From CAYJPV01 sp964547975 (lineage in GTDB: Bacteria; Acidobacteriota; Vicinamibacteria; Vicinamibacterales; JAKQTR01), in assembly GCA_964547975.1 (NCBI GenBank), contig CAZJRM010000209.1, positions 1 through 9,680 on the forward strand: DNA of 9,680 bases, read 5' to 3'. The notes below the pieces were generated by a model, which worked only from the letters and a program-made list of their open reading frames with translations, was not told where the DNA came from and made no database searches. Below are positions 5,745 through 9,680 of the stretch, in pieces. Position 1 is the first letter of the stretch, and the number at the start of each line of letters is the position of its first letter. The translations under genes were made by a program, and so were the position numbers.

Positions 5745-7674
5745 CGATCACCCGCTGGAGCACCTCGGGATTGAGGCTGATCTGCATCTTCTGCTTGGCC
5801 TTGGCCATGTAGGACGCCAGGAACTGGTTCCGCCGCTCTTCGAGCATGTCCGTCCGCACGCCGTCGCGGGCGTTCCGCAGTTCGTCGGCCGTGACATCCT
5901 TCCGTTCGACGATCTTCACGATGGTCGCGCCGTCGGCCGTGGCGATGGGATCGCTGACGGCGCCCGGCGTGAGCGCGAAGACCGCGTTCTCGAGCGCCTG
6001 GTTGAAGCCCACGTCCGGCAGAGCCGTGCCGCGGGCGATGAGTTCGCTCGACTTGGCCTCGACGCCGGCCTTCTTGGCGGCGGCCGCGAAGTCCGCCGCG
6101 CTCTTGAGCGCGGCCGCCATCGTCTTGACCTTGTCCGCGGCGAGCGCGCTGGCCTTGTCCTTGACCACGTCGTCTCTCACGCGGTCCTTGACCTCGTCCA
6201 GCTTCGGGATGGAGGGGTCCTGGCGGCCGGCCAGCGCCGCGAACGCGAAGCCCTTGCTGACGCGCACGGCGCGGGTGACCTCGCCGTCCTTGAGCCCGAA
6301 GGCTTCAGCCACCAGCTGCGGTGACGCGCCGAGGCCGAGAATCGGCTCTTCGCGCGAGAAGAACCCGGACTCCTGCACCTTCCAGCCCCGCGCCGCCGCG
6401 GCCTTGTCGAGATCGGCCGGCGACTGGATGGTCTTGCCGATTTCGGTCGCCACCGCGGTGGCCTGGCGCTGCGCGCGCTCCGACTTCAGCTGCTCGCCGA
6501 TCATCGTCTTCACTTCGTCGAGAGGACGGGTCGACGCGGCCCGCTTGTCGACCACCTTGATGATGTGGAAGCCGAACTGCGACTTCACGAGGTCCGACAC
6601 GGTGCCTGGCGCGAGTGAGAACGCCACGGCGTCGAACTCCGGCACCATGCGGCCCTGGCCGAAGTAGTCGAGGTCGCCGCCCTGCGCCTTGCTGCCTTCG
6701 TCTTCCGAGTACTTGGTGGCGAGCGCGGCGAAGTCGCCGCCCTTCTTCACCTCGGCGAGCACCTTGTCGGCCGCGGCGCGGACGGTGGCTTCGTCCTTGC
6801 CTTCGGTCTTGAAGAGAATGTGGCTGGCGCGCACCTGTTCCGGCGTCGAGTACTGCTCGATGTTGTTGTTGTAGTACCGCTCGATCTCGCGGGCGGGGAC
6901 GGCCACGCCGGCTCGCAGCAGGTCTTCATCGACCAGCAGGTAACGGATCTTGCGGCGTTCGCCCACGCGGTACCGTTCCTTGTGCGCCTCGTAGTACGCG
7001 GACAGGTCGGCATCGGTCGCCGTGACCTGCGCGCGGAACGACTCGGCCGGCACGTGCACGAGCTGAACTTTCACCTTCTCGTTGCGGCGCTTGAACTCGG
7101 CGTCGGCCTCGGGGTCGGTCACCGTGACCCAGTCGGTCACGACGGCGCGGAGTTTTTCGATGGCGAGCTGGCGGCGCAGGCTGTTCTCGAACTGCGACGG
7201 CGTCAGCGGCGGGCGCTGCATGTCGAGCAGCTGGCGGTACCGGTCTTCGCCGATGAACTGGCCGTTTTCCTGGAATCCCGGCAGCGACAGGATACGCTGG
7301 CGCACCTCTTCGTTGCTGACCGTGATGCCCAGGCGTTCGGCTTCGGTCATCGCGGCTTCCTGCTCGATCAACTGCTGCAGGATCTGCTGCTCGAACCCGA
7401 GCTGGCGCAACATCTGCTCGTTGACGCTCTGGCCGTACGCGGCCCGGTAGGCCTGCAGCTGGCTCTGGTACGCCCGCGAGAACTCGGTGACCGTGATGCC
7501 GCGGCCGTTGACGGTCGCCACCTCGTCGGTGGCGGCTGCCGGGCCGGCGCCAATCCCGCTGCTGCGGCCGCCGAGAAAGTCAGGAATGTAGAAGATGATG
7601 AACGCGAGAACCACAAGGCCCAGGCTCCACTTGAGCCAGCCCTTGTGCCGCCGCATACGGTCGAGCATCGTCAT
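5737..7674 (-). CDS. ppiD: PpiD-like membrane-anchored peptidyl-prolyl isomerase (SurA_N + PPIC)
   Basis: This 645-residue protein is close in length to E. coli PpiD (623). It has a basic N-terminus (RMRRHKGWLKW) and one transmembrane segment at about residues 16-34, placing the bulk of the protein in the periplasm. A SurA_N-like helical chaperone region follows, starting near VNGRGITVTEFSRAY and rich in Gln/Leu helices. The PPIC (parvulin) domain lies at about 282-375. It begins with ASHILF (H285) and contains the typical FAALATKYSEDEGS, GGDLDYFGQGRMVPEFDAVAF and FGFHIIKV segments. A helical C-terminal region follows, with a possible second, degenerate parvulin-like part. Its role would be folding of newly exported envelope proteins at the translocon. 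The start is the ATG at 7674, with GGAG 11 bases upstream. An ATG at 7668 is a close alternative. An upstream in-frame start at 7779 would add 35 hydrophilic residues ahead of the anchor and overlap the promoter region. Confidence 0.9.
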   Translation of the reverse strand: MTMLDRMRRHKGWLKWSLGLVVLAFIIFYIPDFLGGRSSGIGAGPAAATDEVATVNGRGITVTEFSRAYQSQLQAYRAAYGQSVNEQMLRQLGFEQQILQQLIEQEAAMTEAERLGITVSNEEVRQRILSLPGFQENGQFIGEDRYRQLLDMQRPPLTPSQFENSLRRQLAIEKLRAVVTDWVTVTDPEADAEFKRRNEKVKVQLVHVPAESFRAQVTATDADLSAYYEAHKERYRVGERRKIRYLLVDEDLLRAGVAVPAREIERYYNNNIEQYSTPEQVRASHILFKTEGKDEATVRAAADKVLAEVKKGGDFAALATKYSEDEGSKAQGGDLDYFGQGRMVPEFDAVAFSLAPGTVSDLVKSQFGFHIIKVVDKRAASTRPLDEVKTMIGEQLKSERAQRQATAVATEIGKTIQSPADLDKAAAARGWKVQESGFFSREEPILGLGASPQLVAEAFGLKDGEVTRAVRVSKGFAFAALAGRQDPSIPKLDEVKDRVRDDVVKDKASALAADKVKTMAAALKSAADFAAAAKKAGVEAKSSELIARGTALPDVGFNQALENAVFALTPGAVSDPIATADGATIVKIVERKDVTADELRNARDGVRTDMLEERRNQFLASYMAKAKQKMQISLNPEVLQRVIGG

Positions 7675-7860
7675 GGTGCCACTCACTCCAGGAAACAGAA
7701 ACCCTCGACTTCGACCATCCGGAGGGGTCGAACTTCTTAGTCTAGTCGCAGAAGTGTCTGATTCGCAAGCAGTTACCATGGCGGTGGGGGACGACTCCGG
7801 CGGGCCGCCGGCCTGGCGACCGCTGGCCCAAACGGGTCCGGGGCGGTTGCCGTCGATGTG
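7675..7860. other. Divergent intergenic region between ppiD and the GGDEF gene
   Basis: No gene is supported here. The region holds a candidate minus-strand promoter for ppiD. It also has a 7-bp inverted repeat (ttcgacc 7710-7716, ggtcgaa 7726-7732, 9-base spacer) between that promoter and the ppiD start, which could be an operator or leader hairpin. The part from about 7775 to 7850 is GC-rich and shows nothing recognisable. Confidence 0.5.
7739..7768 (-). promoter_or_regulatory. Candidate sigma70-type promoter for ppiD
   Basis: Read on the minus strand, TTGCGA (complement of 7763-7768, 4 of 6 to TTGACA) and TAGACT (complement of 7739-7744, 4 of 6 to TATAAT) are separated by 18 bases. The -10 lies about 65 bases before the ppiD ATG. 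The match is modest. Confidence 0.4.
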
Positions 7861-7867
7861 CTATATT
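7859..7867 (+). promoter_or_regulatory. Extended -10 promoter for the GGDEF gene
   Basis: TGCTATATT matches the extended -10 form (TGn plus TATATT, 5 of 6) and repeats the TGCTATA core of the sppA promoter. No -35 box is seen at 16-18 bases. Transcription from here would give a leader of about 160 bases before the cyclase start. Confidence 0.55.
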
Positions 7868-7888
7868 TGCTGAGTACTGAGGGAGTTA

Positions 7889-7992
7889 GCGGTTTCTGGC
7901 AGGGCGGGACAGCCGGTCACCGGAACCGCACGTCCGAGGTGCGTACCGGATGACCGTACGCGTCGCGGCTGCCCCGCGCGAAGGCAGCCGCG
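7889..7992 (+). ncRNA. Structured 5' leader of the GGDEF gene, class unknown
   Basis: Three stems lie in a row between the promoter and the start codon. Stem 1 pairs 7889-7896 with 7922-7929 (8 bp, one G-U). Stem 2 pairs 7941-7949 with 7954-7961 (8 bp, one bulged C at 7946, loop atga). Stem 3 pairs 7964-7973 with 7983-7992 (10 bp perfect, cgcggctgcc and its complement). A mutually exclusive pairing exists: 7927-7931 (cgcac) with 7939-7943 (gtgcg) would break parts of stems 1 and 2. This is compatible with a switching leader or cis-regulatory RNA. I could not match it to GEMM-type c-di-GMP/cGAMP riboswitches or another known class. GC-rich sequence forms stems easily, so the call is tentative. 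Confidence 0.35.
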
Positions 7993-8035
7993 GTCGTCAT
8001 GTCCGCGTTGTCTCATCCGGTGACTGCGAGCACGT

Positions 8036-9106
8036 TTGTCCCCCGATGGTTCGAGGCGACACACCCAGGTGGCGGTACAGGATCCCGCGTCCCGGATTAC
8101 GAAATCCCAGCGTCGACTGCTGGCCACCCTCCGGCTGCGCAGCACGTTTTCCGCCCTGGTGCGCGAGACGCTCGGTGAGGCGGAACCCCGGCGCATCGCG
8201 GATCTCGTGATTGACCGCATGGCGGCGTGGATCCCGCTCTGGAGCTGGGCCGTGCTGGTGCGCGACGGCCACGGTTCGCTCGTGCCGCTGGCCCAGCGCA
8301 ACGTGCCCGCGACGCTCTCCGGCACGTTGATGAACGTCGGCACGATCGTGATGCAGCAGCACGGCACGTTCGTTGCTTCGGATTTGTCGACGGACCCGCG
8401 CATCGCGGAAGCGCCGCCTGCGACCGTCGTCGCCTTCACGATGGACTGTCACGGCGCGCCCATCGGGGCCGTGATCGGTGCCGACGTGCCGAGTGCCTCG
8501 GAGGTCGTCTTCGGCGAGGACCTGCTCGCCCTGCTCGCCGAGATTCTCGAGACGGGCGCGCTGGCGCTCGAACATGCCGGCCGGTTGCAGCGGGCCGAAG
8601 CCATGTCGGTCACCGACGACCTGACAGGGCTCTACAACTCGCGGTTCCTCCGCGAGGCGCTGCACCGGGAGTCGAAGCGGGCCATGCGCTACGGCCGCCC
8701 CGTCTCGGTGCTGTTCATCGACCTCGACGGGTTCAAGTGCGTCAACGATACGCACGGGCACCTGGCGGGCAGCCGGACGCTGGTGGAGGCCGGGGACGTG
8801 ATCCGGTCCAGCGCCCGCGAGAGTGACATCGTGGCCCGCTATGGGGGCGACGAATTCGTGGTCGTCCTGCCCGATACGGGCAGCGAGGGCGGCCTGGTGG
8901 TGGCAAGACGCGTGCGGGAACGTATCGCCCAGCACACCTTCCTTGCCGCAGAGGGACTCGACTGGCGCCTCACGGCGTCGGTCGGCGTGGCGACGCTGCC
9001 CGAGATGGCGCGTTCGTCGGACGAGTTGCTGGACGCCGCCGACCGGGCGATGTACCACGTGAAGGATACCGGCAAGAACAACGTCTGCCTGGCGCCGCGC
9101 AGCTGA
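8036..9106 (+). CDS. GAF-GGDEF cyclic dinucleotide synthase, Hypr-type (Asp to Ser at selectivity site)
   Basis: The 356-residue protein has a GAF-like sensor at about residues 25-180 and a GGDEF domain from about 192 (VTDDLTGLYNSRFL) to the end. It has no signal peptide or membrane segment, so it should be cytosolic. The active-site motif GGDEF is intact at 270-274, and the first metal ligand D229 sits in FIDLDGFK. The inhibitory I-site RxxD is present (R261-ESD-D264), five residues before GGDEF. In the guanine-binding segment, N237 (PleD N335) is kept, but the second contact, PleD D344, is S246 in GHLAGSR. Ser at this position is the known hallmark of Hypr GGDEF enzymes (Geobacter GacA/GSU1658 type), which make 3',3'-cGAMP as well as c-di-GMP. 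The product here is therefore inferred to be cGAMP or a mixture. The start is uncertain: TTG 8036 is the longest choice, and GTG 8069, with GAGG 12 bases upstream, is an alternative. An in-frame TGA at 8021 excludes starts further upstream. mreB follows 26 bases downstream. Confidence 0.9.
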   Translation: MSPDGSRRHTQVAVQDPASRITKSQRRLLATLRLRSTFSALVRETLGEAEPRRIADLVIDRMAAWIPLWSWAVLVRDGHGSLVPLAQRNVPATLSGTLMNVGTIVMQQHGTFVASDLSTDPRIAEAPPATVVAFTMDCHGAPIGAVIGADVPSASEVVFGEDLLALLAEILETGALALEHAGRLQRAEAMSVTDDLTGLYNSRFLREALHRESKRAMRYGRPVSVLFIDLDGFKCVNDTHGHLAGSRTLVEAGDVIRSSARESDIVARYGGDEFVVVLPDTGSEGGLVVARRVRERIAQHTFLAAEGLDWRLTASVGVATLPEMARSSDELLDAADRAMYHVKDTGKNNVCLAPRS

Positions 9107-9118
9107 CGCCGGGTTTTT
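9088..9118 (+). terminator. Terminator-like hairpin with T5 between the cyclase gene and mreB
   Basis: Arms cctggcg (9088-9094) and cgccggg (9107-9113) pair over 7 positions with one G-T wobble, and TTTTT (9114-9118) follows directly. The 12-base loop spans the end of the cyclase gene including its TGA. This is the only stem with a T-run in the window. If active it would reduce read-through into mreB, but the stem is short and the loop long, so it may be only partial. Confidence 0.4.
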
Positions 9119-9132
9119 CTGGAGTGACGAGT

Positions 9133-9680
<548 letters not shown>

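Noticed and set aside
6820..7740. 306-residue plus-strand open frame
   Set aside because: It is the antisense of ppiD, which has clear SurA_N and PPIC motifs and a good start. No family is recognisable in the plus-strand translation.
7868..8035. GEMM-type (c-di-GMP or cGAMP) riboswitch
   Set aside because: The location before a cyclic-dinucleotide synthase invited the idea, but I cannot find the conserved GEMM core sequences or its tetraloop-receptor arrangement.
7950..8210. 86-residue plus-strand open frame beginning in the leader
   Set aside because: Its ATG falls in the loop of a leader stem with no Shine-Dalgarno, it overlaps the start of the cyclase gene in another frame, and its composition is Arg/Pro-rich. 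A regulatory leader peptide cannot be fully excluded.
7997..9058. 353-residue minus-strand open frame
   Set aside because: It is antisense to the GAF-GGDEF gene and rich in His, Arg, Val and Gly, with no domain.

Overview
This is a GC-rich bacterial window (roughly two-thirds G+C by eye) with six complete or near-complete genes and two genes cut by the window ends. The M14 peptidase paralogs with acidic DxDxDG inserts, the SpoIIE-type phosphatase with an N-terminal membrane pair, and the GSR-type GGDEF protein next to mreB suggest an Acidobacteriota member, possibly of the Vicinamibacteria. That assignment is inferred from protein style only; there is no rRNA or other marker gene in the window.

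Layout. Positions 2-577 (+) hold the C-terminal end of an M14-like carboxypeptidase. It is followed after 15 bases by a complete secreted paralog (593-2434, +). A strong hairpin closes this pair. Running toward it is a membrane-linked SpoIIE/RsbU-type PP2C phosphatase (2559-3677, -). A divergent intergenic region carries a REP-like palindrome and an extended -10 promoter, followed by a two-domain signal peptide peptidase SppA (3887-5644, +). SppA converges on a PpiD-like membrane-anchored PPIC foldase (5737-7674, -), with a period-7 CTAG repeat at the junction. A second divergent region (7675-8035) has promoters for both directions and a long structured leader. The leader precedes a GAF-GGDEF nucleotide cyclase (8036-9106, +). 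The start of mreB (9133 to the window end, +) follows 26 bases later.

How the genes relate. Most products act at the cell envelope or outside it: secreted peptidases, SppA (clears cleaved signal peptides), PpiD (folding of exported proteins), and MreB (rod-shape scaffold). Two signalling proteins sit among them, a phosphatase and a cyclic-dinucleotide cyclase.

Most interesting point. In the GGDEF domain the guanine-contacting Asp (PleD D344 position, in GHxxGD) is replaced by Ser, giving GHLAGSR. This is the diagnostic substitution of the Hypr GGDEF enzymes, which make 3',3'-cGAMP instead of, or along with, c-di-GMP. The I-site RxxD is retained. The gene has an unusually structured 5' leader and lies directly upstream of mreB, with a terminator-like hairpin between the two.
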